Shown piece after piece: positions 7,225 through 15,660 of a stretch of DNA of 64,000 nt (positions within the stretch are counted from its first letter, which is position 1; each line of letters starts with the position of its first letter). Source of the stretch: UMGS1322 sp900550765 (lineage in GTDB: Bacteria; Bacillota; Clostridia; Christensenellales; QALW01); the NCBI GenBank assembly GCA_958448705.1, contig CAUDEY010000005.1, forward strand, positions 52,412 through 116,411, given 5' to 3'. A program made the translations under genes and the position numbers. The notes under the pieces were generated by a model. It saw only the letters and a program-made list of their open reading frames with translations, was not told the origin of the DNA and searched no databases.

Positions 7225-8943
7225 CTATCTTCTTTTTTCCCAAGAGGAAATCAGCGCCGCGATCCGTTCGGCAGCCTCTGCCAGCGGAATTTTTTCGGAA
7301 AAGCTTTTATCGCGGGCCGTAACTTCCACCACGTTTTCTTTCATATTTCTGGGGCTGACGATAACCCGCAGGGGCACGCCTAAAAGGTCGGCGTCGGAGA
7401 ACATAATACCGGCGCTGACGGCGCGGTCGTCATAGATGACTTCCACTCCCATCTCCTGCAGACGCGCGTAAAGTTCATCGGCAAACTGCCGGGTCTGCGC
7501 ATCATCGCTGCGCACGGCGCACAAATGCACCTGCCAGGGTGCTACCGCCATAGGCCAGATGGGGCCGAAATCATCATGGTGCGCTTCGCAGATGGAGGCG
7601 GCCAGCCTTCCTACGCCGATGCCGTAGCAGCCCATAATCGGATACTGCAGGTCGCCGTTTTTATCCAGATACGTCATGTTCATTGCCTTGGTATACTTGG
7701 TACCCAGCTGAAAGATATTGCCTACCTCGATGCCGCGGGAAACCGTAATGGCCGGTTTGCCGCAGCGGGGGCAGATGCCGCCCTCTATAATTTTGGCAAA
7801 ATCATGGTACTCGGCGTTCTTTACATCGCGCGCCATATCGAGCCCGGTATAGTGGTATTCGGTTTTGTTCGCGCCGCAGGCAAGGTTATTTAAATTTTCA
7901 AGGGAACGGTCGTACAGCACGGTACAATCGCCCGTCAAGCCTACCGGCCCGATATAGCCGGCTTTAAGGCCGCATTCCTCGGTAATAACGGCCGGGTGAA
8001 TCTCACAGCCCAAAAAGTTGGTCAGCTTGGTTTCGTTTACCTCCAAATCGCCGCGGATAAACAGCACAACATACGTATCGTCGGCGTTTCTTTGGTACAC
8101 CACGGCCTTGCAGGAATCCTCTTGGGACGTTTTTAAAAATGCACAGACGTCCTCAATCGTATGTGCGCCGGGCGTATGCGTAAGCGTCAGTTCCTGCGAT
8201 ACGGCCGCGCGTTCCTTTTTAAGGATGCTCTCGGCCGCCTCCATATTGGCGCGGTAGCCGCATTCCTTGCACAGGGCGATGGAATCCTCGCCGATAGGCG
8301 TTAAAAGCATGAACTCATGGGAAACACTGCCGCCCATCATACCCGAATCCGAAGCAACGGAGATGACCTCCGGCAGGCCCACCCGGGCGTAGATATTTTC
8401 ATATGCCCGGTGGCATTTGGCGTAATATTCCTCCAAATCCTCCTGGCTGGTGTGGAATGAATAGGCGTCCTTCATTGTAAATTCCCGCACGCGGATAAGT
8501 CCTGCACGCGGCCGGGCTTCGTCTCGGAATTTGGTTTGAATCTGATAAACCATAAACGGATATTTTAAGTAGCTTTGCCCATACTCGCGCACCAGGTGCA
8601 CGGCGGCTTCCTCATGGGTCATGCCCAGCACCAGCGGGCTGCCGTTGCGGTCGCAAAAACGGGCCATCTCTTTGCCGATTGCTTCATACCGGCCGGATTC
8701 CTGCCAAAGGGAGGCCGGCATTACTACGGGGAACTGTACTTCCTGGCCGTCGATTGCGTCCATCTCCTGGCGGATAATCTGTTCAATTTTCCGCGTAATC
8801 CTTTTCAGCGGCATATAGGAAGAAAAAATGCCGTTGGCCATATACTTCATGTAGCCGCCGCGCACCATCAGGGCGTGGCTGTCGATCGTGCAGTCTGAAG
8901 GGCGCTCCTTAAAGCGGTCGCCCACAAGCTTTTCTAACTTCAT
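7225..8943 (-). CDS. proS: Prolyl-tRNA synthetase (bacterial, with editing-domain insertion)
   Basis: Charges tRNA-Pro with proline in the cytoplasm. 572 residues, the length of the bacterial ProS with an INS editing domain. Class II motif 2 is seen as KFRDEARPRAGLIRVREF, with the HTSQEDL region after it, the INS domain about residues 220-390 and a C-terminal anticodon-binding domain (APWQVHLCAVRSDDAQ). ATG 8943 is chosen because GAGGAG lies just upstream; a longer frame would run into the T-box terminator. Expression is controlled by the T-box leader directly upstream. It lies downstream of the sugar operon but has its own promoter. Confidence 0.98.
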   Translation of the reverse strand: MKLEKLVGDRFKERPSDCTIDSHALMVRGGYMKYMANGIFSSYMPLKRITRKIEQIIRQEMDAIDGQEVQFPVVMPASLWQESGRYEAIGKEMARFCDRNGSPLVLGMTHEEAAVHLVREYGQSYLKYPFMVYQIQTKFRDEARPRAGLIRVREFTMKDAYSFHTSQEDLEEYYAKCHRAYENIYARVGLPEVISVASDSGMMGGSVSHEFMLLTPIGEDSIALCKECGYRANMEAAESILKKERAAVSQELTLTHTPGAHTIEDVCAFLKTSQEDSCKAVVYQRNADDTYVVLFIRGDLEVNETKLTNFLGCEIHPAVITEECGLKAGYIGPVGLTGDCTVLYDRSLENLNNLACGANKTEYHYTGLDMARDVKNAEYHDFAKIIEGGICPRCGKPAITVSRGIEVGNIFQLGTKYTKAMNMTYLDKNGDLQYPIMGCYGIGVGRLAASICEAHHDDFGPIWPMAVAPWQVHLCAVRSDDAQTRQFADELYARLQEMGVEVIYDDRAVSAGIMFSDADLLGVPLRVIVSPRNMKENVVEVTARDKSFSEKIPLAEAAERIAALISSWEKRR

Positions 8944-8965
8944 ATTGCTCTCCTCTTTTCTTAAT

Positions 8966-9224
8966 AAAAAAAGCCCCAAGCCGGCCTAAAACCAGCTTAG
9001 GGCGAGTGAATAAAATACCCGCGGTACCACCTAAATTCGGAAAAAATTCCGCACTGCAAGCAAAACTGCCTTTTTTCTGTAACGGGAAAACCCGGCCGGG
9101 CTTACTGTTTGTTCGGCCCGCAGCTCCAGGAGGGGATTCGGCGTTTTTATTTAAAAGCTTGCACCGGCCGCTTTTTCTCTAAAAAATCAAAACGCTTACT
9201 GATTCCTGTCATCGCTTTTTATTT
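8966..9224 (-). promoter_or_regulatory. T-box riboswitch leader of proS, probable Pro (CCC) specifier
   Basis: On the minus strand the invariant T-box AGGTGGTACCGCGGG lies at 9032-9018, pairing region for the uncharged tRNA acceptor end. Upstream are the GGTGCAAGC element (about 9165-9157) and the specifier region reading GAATCCCCTCCTGGAG (about 9138-9123), where CCC is the best-placed specifier codon and encodes proline. Downstream, GCCCTAAGCTGG folds with CCGGCTTGGGGC into a terminator with a T7 tail (9004-8966). Uncharged tRNA-Pro should favour the antiterminator and switch on proS. The T-box identity is secure; the exact codon register is inferred. Confidence 0.96.
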
Positions 9225-9230
9225 TTGTTT

Positions 9231-9259
9231 ATCATAGCACAAAACACAAAAGCCGTCAA
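9231..9259 (-). promoter_or_regulatory. proS promoter overlapping the upstream stop codon
   Basis: Minus strand: TTGACG (9259-9254), 17-bp spacer, TATGAT (9236-9231). The -35 box contains the TGA stop codon (9258-9256) of the FGGY kinase gene, so there is no space for a sugar-operon terminator before the T-box leader. Confidence 0.8.
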
Positions 9260-10824
9260 CAACAATCCGCTGCCTTCTCGGCCGCAAGGCCGGCCCGATA
9301 GCGTTGCATAAATGCGTCAAACCCTTCGCTGCCGGCTGTGCAGGGCAAAAGCATATGCCGCGGCTGGTTTTGAAATACCCGGCTTAAAAACGCAGCCAGG
9401 CTTTCCTGTTTGCCCAGCTTCAAATAGGCCGCCAAAAGAGCCATACCCCAGGCGCCGCCCTCGCCGGCCGTTTTTAAAACGGAAACCGGGGTTTTTAAAG
9501 CATCTGCCAGCAGCTGCTGCGCCGCGCCCTCTACTTTAAACAAGCCGCCGTGGGCGGTAAAGCTTTCGGCCTGAACCTGCTCGCCGTTATAGAGAATATC
9601 CATGCCGATGCGCAGCACCGCCATAGCCGCATACAGCTGGGCACGCATAAAATTCGCCAATGAAAATTCCCCTTCCGGGTTTCTAAAATACATCGGCCGC
9701 CCGGAAGCAACCTCGGTAATATGCTCGCCCGAAAGATAGTTATACGCAACAATTCCGCCGCAATCCGGCGCCCCTTTTTCTAAGGCATGGCGGTAGAGCG
9801 CTTCATACAGTTCGCCCTTTTTCCGGGGCGCGCCCATCAAAGTACCGAACTGGGCGAAAGCCTCCACCCAGGCATCCAGCTCGCCGCAGCAGTTGTTGCA
9901 GTGCACCATCACCGCAGGCCTCCCCTCCGGAGTGGCGCCGATATCCAGCGCCGGATACACCGCCTTTAACGGCTCCTTTAACACCAGCATGGCGAAGATG
10001 GAGGTACCGGCCGAAACGTTGCCCTCCCCCGGCAGAACGCTGCCGGTGGCAACCATTCCGGTGCTGGCGTCCCCCTCGGGCGGGCACAGAGGCACGCCGG
10101 GCAAAAGGTCTCCTTCCGCATCCAAAAGCCGGGCCCCCTCCGCCGTAAGATATCCTGCGCAGGCGCCGGCCGGAAGAATATCCGGCAGCAGCTGTGCAAT
10201 CTTCCACGGGCATCCGAGGCGCGCCGCCTCCTGCGAAAATTTTTCCAGCATGGTTTCATCATATTCCAGCCCGTTTATCGGGAACATGCCTGCTGCTTCC
10301 CCCGCGCCGACCGCGCGCTTTCCGCTAAGCAAAAAATGCGCGTAGCCCGCCAGGGTGTTGATATGCGCGATTTGCGCCACATGCGGCTCGTTGTTCAGCA
10401 CCGCCTGATACAGGTGCGCGATGCTCCACCGCTGAGGAATCGGAAACGAGAATAATTCTGTCAGCTTCTGCGCCGCCTGGCCGGTAACGGTATTGCGCCA
10501 GGTGCGGAAGGGCACCAGCAGCCGATCCTGCGCGTCAAAGGCGAGGTAACCGTGCATCATGCCGGAGACGCCCAGCGCGCCTACCGTGGTAAGCACCGTA
10601 CCGTATTTTTGTTTTACTTCCTGCTTCAAAGCCCCGTAACAGGCCTGCAGCCCCCGGCGCACGTCCTCTAAGGAATACGTCCAATAGCCGTTTTCCAGGC
10701 GGTTTTCCCAATCATAGGAGCCGGTAGCCAAAACCGAAAAGGTTTCATCAATCAGCACGGCTTTGATGCGGGTGGAACCCAGTTCAATACCCAAATACGT
10801 TTTTTCCCCGCGCAGTTTTTCCAT
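9256..10824 (-). CDS. FGGY-family carbohydrate kinase (last gene of sugar operon)
   Basis: Sugar kinase of the FGGY/actin-like ATPase fold, about 522 residues. The N-terminal phosphate loop is seen in YLGIELGSTRIKAVLID and the second conserved patch in GALGVSGMMHGYLAFD; the C-terminal nucleotide-binding region has FTAHGGLFKVEGAAQQLLADAL and GEGGAWGMALLA. It should phosphorylate a ketose, pentitol or related sugar, but the substrate cannot be read from the sequence. It is the second FGGY kinase in this operon and only distantly similar to the one at 12651. ATG 10824 is preferred over the ATG directly before it for spacing to GGAGG. Its stop codon lies in the proS -35 box. Confidence 0.88.
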   Translation of the reverse strand: MEKLRGEKTYLGIELGSTRIKAVLIDETFSVLATGSYDWENRLENGYWTYSLEDVRRGLQACYGALKQEVKQKYGTVLTTVGALGVSGMMHGYLAFDAQDRLLVPFRTWRNTVTGQAAQKLTELFSFPIPQRWSIAHLYQAVLNNEPHVAQIAHINTLAGYAHFLLSGKRAVGAGEAAGMFPINGLEYDETMLEKFSQEAARLGCPWKIAQLLPDILPAGACAGYLTAEGARLLDAEGDLLPGVPLCPPEGDASTGMVATGSVLPGEGNVSAGTSIFAMLVLKEPLKAVYPALDIGATPEGRPAVMVHCNNCCGELDAWVEAFAQFGTLMGAPRKKGELYEALYRHALEKGAPDCGGIVAYNYLSGEHITEVASGRPMYFRNPEGEFSLANFMRAQLYAAMAVLRIGMDILYNGEQVQAESFTAHGGLFKVEGAAQQLLADALKTPVSVLKTAGEGGAWGMALLAAYLKLGKQESLAAFLSRVFQNQPRHMLLPCTAGSEGFDAFMQRYRAGLAAEKAADCC

Positions 10825-10837
10825 CATGTTTCCTCCC

Positions 10838-11665
10838 TTACAGCCCGCTGAAGACGCGTATTGCCCGCTTTACATCCTCGCACATGGCGTTTTCGGCATC
10901 CAGCAGCGCATCGTGCAGCTGGGAATATTCCTTATTGGAAATGGCCGCGCCGCCCGCGGCCGCCATATAGGTGTAATAGTTGATTTTACGGATGCCGCCG
11001 GCAATTACTCTTCGGAAATCCTCTTCGCTGACGCCGCTTCCGCCGTGCATAACCAGGGGCAAATCCGTTTGGCGGCGGATTTCCGCCAGCCGTTCAAAAT
11101 CCAGCCGGGGCGCCTTTTTATAAAAACCGTGGGCCGTACCAAAGGCGCAGGCCAGCGCGTCGATGCCGGTAGCCTCGGCAAAAACCTTGGCCGCGGCCGG
11201 GTCGGTATAAATGGAGGAATCCTCCGCGCCGCCGCCCTCCCGCGCGCCCATGGAGCCGATTTCCGCTTCCACCGAAGCGCCGGTCTTTCCGGCCAGGCGC
11301 ACCGCCTCCTTGGTATTTTGAATGTTTTCTGCCTCTATCAGCGTGGAGCCGTCATACATAACCGAAGTAAAGCCTATCTCCAGCCCCTTTTTTAAATAAT
11401 CCAAATCCGTGCCGTGGTCCAAATGCACGCATACCGGCACCGCCGCGCGCCGTGCAAACTGCAGCATAACCGGCGCAATCTCCTCCATACGGCAAAGCCC
11501 CATTTCCTCATGCACCTGGGCGTGCATCAGAATAACCGGCTGCGCCAGCTCCTCCGCCGCACGGATAACCGCCCGCAGGCTTGTCATATTCGGCGTATTA
11601 AACGCGCCGACGGCACACTTTTTTTCCTGCGCCAGCGCTAAAATCTCCTTTAAAGTAACCAGCAT
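10838..11665 (-). CDS. Class II (zinc) ketose-phosphate aldolase
   Basis: Aldolase of the fructose-bisphosphate / tagatose-bisphosphate (FbaA/KbaY/GatY) family, 275 residues. The zinc motif is present as VHLDHGTDLDYLKKGL (HxDH), the glycine-rich phosphate-binding stretch as LVMHGGSGVSEEDF, and the late INYYTY motif binds the DHAP moiety. It should split a phosphorylated ketose to DHAP plus an aldehyde. Position after an isomerase and a kinase suggests a ketose phosphate made within this operon as substrate. Its ATG shares a base with the stop of the DUF4432 gene, so translation is likely coupled. Confidence 0.9.
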   Translation of the reverse strand: MLVTLKEILALAQEKKCAVGAFNTPNMTSLRAVIRAAEELAQPVILMHAQVHEEMGLCRMEEIAPVMLQFARRAAVPVCVHLDHGTDLDYLKKGLEIGFTSVMYDGSTLIEAENIQNTKEAVRLAGKTGASVEAEIGSMGAREGGGAEDSSIYTDPAAAKVFAEATGIDALACAFGTAHGFYKKAPRLDFERLAEIRRQTDLPLVMHGGSGVSEEDFRRVIAGGIRKINYYTYMAAAGGAAISNKEYSQLHDALLDAENAMCEDVKRAIRVFSGL

Positions 11666-12654
11666 TAAAACTCCTCCTCAAAACAGGTTTTATCATCCAC
11701 AAAACAAAATTCCACCGCGGTAGCCGCTTCGGCGTCCGGCTCCAAAAAGGCCAGCCGGCCCTCCCTGCGCAGAACATCGCGCCCGTCCGGCGTGCAGTTG
11801 CCGGGCTCCAGGCCCAAAACATAGTCATGCTCGCCCATCATCTTCCACTGGGTAAAGCAGGGCAGCGCGCGCTTATCATACCGCAGCACAACGCCCACCT
11901 CGCCGTTAAAAATACCGGCCCGGGCTAAGCCGTCTTTCTCCTGCACATCATAGTAATAGCAGCACTCCTCATAGCCGGCCTGGGGCCTTTCCATCGTTAA
12001 AGCCCCTGCAAGCTGGGAAGCCGCCCGTGCGTTGCGCGGAACAACGCCGCTGTTTGGTATTTTTACCAGACTGTCCTCCTTTAACAGCGGATAGCCCATA
12101 TTGCAATGATATAAAATCATGTACGGCGACGTTTCACTGCCGGCGTTTATCACTGTATCCTGCAAAAGAATACGATTTTCCCGATAGGAAAACGTATATT
12201 CACGCCTCAAGACCAGTTTTTGCCCAAAAAGGCGAGCGTCGCGCACCACGGTACGGATTTTCAGTGCTTCGCTTTCCTCTTCAGCAGCCAAAAGCTGCGC
12301 CGGAAGATGGGAAACCGTTCCGTGCAGGGGCAGTTCCTCACCGTTATCCACGCAGGGCGAGCCTACGGCCGTCAATCCGCAGGTGGTAACAAAGCCGCCG
12401 GTAAAGGATTTTAAAAAGCCGTCGCCCTTATCATCATAATACTGGGGCGCCACATAGCCGCAGGGTGCAAAATAACCCATATTGCTGCCTTTAAACACCA
12501 CGCGCGAAAGGTCGGCACAGCGGTCCAGCGATATCCATGCTTCCAAGCCCAGGCCGTTGCGCACATATAAAAAGCGCATTCCCTGCCCTCTGCCGCCTTG
12601 CAGAATATATTCCTCCGCCCCCCGCACCTGCAGGGGATTGCCTAAAACCTTCAT
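11665..12654 (-). CDS. DUF4432-family aldose epimerase-like protein
   Basis: Galactose-mutarotase-like beta-sandwich protein, 329 residues. Matches the DUF4432 pattern: DRCADLSRVVFKGSNMGYFAP near the N-terminus, GFVTTCGLTAVGSP, a catalytic-type His in LPLHGTVSHLPAQ, and EPGNCTPDGRDVLR near the C-terminus. It probably interconverts sugar anomers before isomerisation or phosphorylation. It overlaps the preceding kinase by four bases and abuts the following aldolase gene, so the middle of the operon is translationally coupled. Substrate not readable. Confidence 0.88.
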   Translation of the reverse strand: MKVLGNPLQVRGAEEYILQGGRGQGMRFLYVRNGLGLEAWISLDRCADLSRVVFKGSNMGYFAPCGYVAPQYYDDKGDGFLKSFTGGFVTTCGLTAVGSPCVDNGEELPLHGTVSHLPAQLLAAEEESEALKIRTVVRDARLFGQKLVLRREYTFSYRENRILLQDTVINAGSETSPYMILYHCNMGYPLLKEDSLVKIPNSGVVPRNARAASQLAGALTMERPQAGYEECCYYYDVQEKDGLARAGIFNGEVGVVLRYDKRALPCFTQWKMMGEHDYVLGLEPGNCTPDGRDVLRREGRLAFLEPDAEAATAVEFCFVDDKTCFEEEF

Positions 12655-14132
12655 TCTCTTCCCTCCACGGCCTTTACCGCCGAATAAAGCTTCGTATACT
12701 TTTGATACAGCGCCTGATATTCGCTATGCTTCCCTGCATTGGGCAAAAATACCCGGCGCACCGGCGCCATCTTCTGCACGATGGAAAAATCATGAAATGC
12801 GCCGACGGCCTTTCCCGCTACCGCCGCGGTGCCCGCCGCGCCGATTTCCCCGCAGGAGAGCGCCGTAATGGGCGTGCCTAAAATATCGGCCTTTATTTGC
12901 AGCCACACATCCGACGATGCGCCGCCGCCGGTTGCGCGAATCTCCTCCACCGGCGGAATAAAACGGCTTAAATGGTCAAAATTCAGCCGCATTTCATAGC
13001 TGGTACCCTCCATCAGCGCCTTATATATATCGTATTTGGTGCTTTCCATCGTAAGGCCCACAATGGCCGCTTTGGCCCCATAATCCATATACGGCGTTGC
13101 CGCGCCGGCAAAATGGGGCAGCACCAAAAGGCCTGTAGGCGCATCGGGAATCCGTGCGTCCAAAAGGGCATATACGTTTTTTTGCCCTGCCTCCTCCTGC
13201 TCCTTTTGCGCAAATACGCCGCGGAACCATTTAAGCGCAGCGCCGCCGGTAAAGGAGAACGCATAGCAGGCGTATCCGCCCGCCGGGTAAGGCACCACTG
13301 CATAGCCGCCCTCAAACAGCCGGGGATCCTCCGGCACACGGTCCATCAGCACAGGAATACACTCCACCGTGCCGGTGCCGTTCATTGCCTGGGTGCTTTT
13401 AAAAATACCCGCACCCAGCATAGCCGCCGCCTGGTCATGGCAGGCGGTTACGATAACAAGATCCTCCCCGATACCCAGCTGCCGGCAAAGTTCCTTTTTT
13501 ACCGGGCCGGCCACGGTACCCGAGGGAACCGGCTGTGCAAAAAGGGCGCTGTTCAGTCCCGCCGCGGCAAAAATTTCCTCGCTCCAGCCATTTCGGCGGA
13601 TGTCAAAGGCCCCCGTGCGCGTGGCTAAGGAAAAATCGATCTGCGCGCGGCCGGTAAGGGCGTATACGATAAAATCCTGCCCCAGCAGCACGCGCCGGCA
13701 CCGGGCAAACAGCTCGGGCCGGTTCTTTTGAAGCCACATCAGCTTATAGATGCTGTACATGGCGTGGGGTTTTACGCCGGCTATCTCCGTAAGCCGGGCC
13801 GCACCCAAAGCTGCCTGCAGCCGCGCACATTCTTCCTCCCCCCGCGGGTCGGTATACAGCATGGAAGGCGCCAAAACCGCATCGTTTTCATCCAGCAAAA
13901 CAAAGGTTTCGCCAAAGCTGGTAACGCCCAGCGTTTTTAACGGAAATTCCCTGCATGCCTGCTGCAGCAGTTCCAGTACGCCCCGGCGGATTCCGTCAAA
14001 ATCAATTTCATGCGCGCCGCCGGAAAATACGGCGGGATATTCCCGGTAATAGGTTTGAAATAAAGTACCGGTTTCATCATAAACGGCAATTTTACAGCCG
14101 GTAGTACCTACGTCCAGACCGCCGATATACAT
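12651..14132 (-). CDS. FGGY-family carbohydrate kinase (second gene of sugar operon)
   Basis: 493-residue sugar kinase. N-terminal motif GGLDVGTTGCKIAVYDETG; a second conserved region is SFGETFVLLDENDAVL; the C-terminal ATP-binding part has IRATGGGASSDVWLQIKADILG and EIGAAGTAAVAG. It is closer to xylulose/gluconate kinases than to glycerol kinases. It is likely to phosphorylate the ketose produced by the isomerase-family protein upstream, 14 bases away. Substrate unproven. Confidence 0.9.
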   Translation of the reverse strand: MYIGGLDVGTTGCKIAVYDETGTLFQTYYREYPAVFSGGAHEIDFDGIRRGVLELLQQACREFPLKTLGVTSFGETFVLLDENDAVLAPSMLYTDPRGEEECARLQAALGAARLTEIAGVKPHAMYSIYKLMWLQKNRPELFARCRRVLLGQDFIVYALTGRAQIDFSLATRTGAFDIRRNGWSEEIFAAAGLNSALFAQPVPSGTVAGPVKKELCRQLGIGEDLVIVTACHDQAAAMLGAGIFKSTQAMNGTGTVECIPVLMDRVPEDPRLFEGGYAVVPYPAGGYACYAFSFTGGAALKWFRGVFAQKEQEEAGQKNVYALLDARIPDAPTGLLVLPHFAGAATPYMDYGAKAAIVGLTMESTKYDIYKALMEGTSYEMRLNFDHLSRFIPPVEEIRATGGGASSDVWLQIKADILGTPITALSCGEIGAAGTAAVAGKAVGAFHDFSIVQKMAPVRRVFLPNAGKHSEYQALYQKYTKLYSAVKAVEGRE

Positions 14133-14146
14133 AAATTCGGCCTCCC

Positions 14147-15544
14147 TTACAGTTCAAACAGATCGTAGCCCAGATAGGTGCCGAAAGCCTCGCGCAAAAT
14201 GGCGGCCATGCGGCCCTTGCCTACGGCCGTGTGGTGCCGGAAGCCGTTTTTCGCAAGGCGCAGCAGCTTGCCCTGCAGGGCCGGTATCTCGGCCACACCG
14301 GCGCAGCCGAAAAATTCCGGTTCAATCTCCTCGCCGGTAAAAGTTCCTTCATCCATATACACCGTCAGCTTGCCGTCCTCGGTTTTGCAGTTGGAATAGG
14401 TAAAATCAAACGCGGCGATGCGGCCTTCATTGCTGCCCCATCCGCAGCCGGGGCAGGTTTTGGCAAACATCTTATGGTCGGTAACCGTTCCCTTTTCCAC
14501 CATGAGGCTCTGGGGAACCGGGCCGCAATGGAAAAGAATCACCTTATCCGGATCGCTTCCGTAGTTGTTGTTCCAGTCCAGGCACGTAGCGGGCGTCTGA
14601 GACGCCAGCTGCATGGAATACATATTGATAGCCGAGCACAGATCCACCTCGCAGGCGGCGGTAATGCCGCGGTCGTTTAATTCCGAAAGCAGCACGCACG
14701 GCGCAATACCGAAGATGGGCTGCAGTTCTTCCCAGCAGCGCAGGGTGATGCAGTCCAGCTGGTATTCCTCGATAAAATCATCAATCACCATCGAAATTTT
14801 AGCCAAGGCGTTCATTTTATCCTCCGGCACGCGGGAGCAGTTGGTGTAATCCTTCAGGCGTGCTTTTCTCTCCACAACGCGGGCGTCGTCATCGCTGTAC
14901 TTGCCTACGCGGAACACCAGCTCCGAAAGGTCAAACGTGGTGCAGGTAATGCCGTACTTTTGCAGGGTAATCTCATCAAAGCGAACCGTCATAAACTTGG
15001 TAGTACGCGCGCCGATCACGCCGATGGTAAAATGCTTCATGCCCTTGACCACACGGCAAACAGCTGCAAAATCCGCCAAATTGCGGGCAAAGGCCTCGGA
15101 AAGCGGATGCACCACATGGGGTTCCATAACCGTAAACGGAAGGCCGTACTGATGGAATACGTCGCAGATGGAAAACTTGCCGCAGTAGGCGTCACGCCGG
15201 TGTTCAAAATCCATTTTGCCGATTTCATCCGGGTAGGCCTGAATCAGAATCGGCGTACCGCAGTGCTCCAGCGCGGCAATCGCGCCGTTTTCATCGCCGA
15301 AGTTGGGCAGGCAGAGAATAACGCCGTCATACTCGCCTTCGTGCGATTTCAGCCATTTCGCGTAAGCCAGCCCCTCCTGCTTGGTTTCCACCGCGCCGTA
15401 GCGGGTCAGATCCGCCGGGGCAATCAGGTAATCAAAGCCCGCCTTTTCCACGGCCCGGCACATCTCTTCCCGGGCGCCGGCGATCAGCCCCTCCGGAAAA
15501 AAGCCGCGGTTACCGAAATACAGTGCAAATGTTTGTTTTTTCAT
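14147..15544 (-). CDS. L-fucose/L-arabinose isomerase-family protein
   Basis: First gene of the five-gene sugar operon, 465 residues. It has the FucI/AraA-like two-domain pattern: N-terminal Rossmann-type part (GVILCLPNFGDENGAIAALEH), metal-site candidates in CITLRCWEELQPIFGIAPC and a late FRHHTAVGKGRMAAIL. It should interconvert an aldose and a ketose; divergence from canonical FucI means the sugar is not assigned. AAGGAG precedes the ATG. The divergent PocR/AraC regulator gene begins 116 bases away and probably controls this operon. No transporter is encoded in the operon. Confidence 0.88.
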   Translation of the reverse strand: MKKQTFALYFGNRGFFPEGLIAGAREEMCRAVEKAGFDYLIAPADLTRYGAVETKQEGLAYAKWLKSHEGEYDGVILCLPNFGDENGAIAALEHCGTPILIQAYPDEIGKMDFEHRRDAYCGKFSICDVFHQYGLPFTVMEPHVVHPLSEAFARNLADFAAVCRVVKGMKHFTIGVIGARTTKFMTVRFDEITLQKYGITCTTFDLSELVFRVGKYSDDDARVVERKARLKDYTNCSRVPEDKMNALAKISMVIDDFIEEYQLDCITLRCWEELQPIFGIAPCVLLSELNDRGITAACEVDLCSAINMYSMQLASQTPATCLDWNNNYGSDPDKVILFHCGPVPQSLMVEKGTVTDHKMFAKTCPGCGWGSNEGRIAAFDFTYSNCKTEDGKLTVYMDEGTFTGEEIEPEFFGCAGVAEIPALQGKLLRLAKNGFRHHTAVGKGRMAAILREAFGTYLGYDLFEL

Positions 15545-15603
15545 TATTTTTCGCTCCTTATCATTCCTTTATTTTTATACTACCAATTTATCAAAAAGCG
15601 TGC

Positions 15604-15643
15604 TATAATAATAGTCAATTTTGGAGGAAAAATAGCAATTTTG
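15604..15643 (+). promoter_or_regulatory. Regulator promoter -10 and paired CAATTTTG repeats, candidate AraC-type operator
   Basis: TATAAT at 15604-15609 is a -10 for the regulator gene, with a weak -35 (TACCAA). Two direct repeats, CAATTTTG at 15616-15623 and 15636-15643, start 20 bp apart. They overlap the likely regulator transcription start and lie about 50 and 70 bases upstream of the probable isomerase-operon start (TATAAA, minus strand, 15579-15574). That geometry suits autorepression plus activation. Binding is inferred. Confidence 0.55.
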
Positions 15644-15660
15644 TTCGGGAGGATACTATT

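Noticed and set aside
8944..8979. Extended N-terminus of ProS (MGLFLLRKEESN)
   Set aside because: These codons lie in the T-box terminator and leader; GAGGAG precedes ATG 8943, so the longer frame is not translated.
15523..15660. Longer N-terminus of the PocR/AraC regulator from ATG 15523
   Set aside because: It would overlap the start of the divergent isomerase gene and both promoters; TTG 15661 has a proper ribosome-binding site and begins at the PocR domain.
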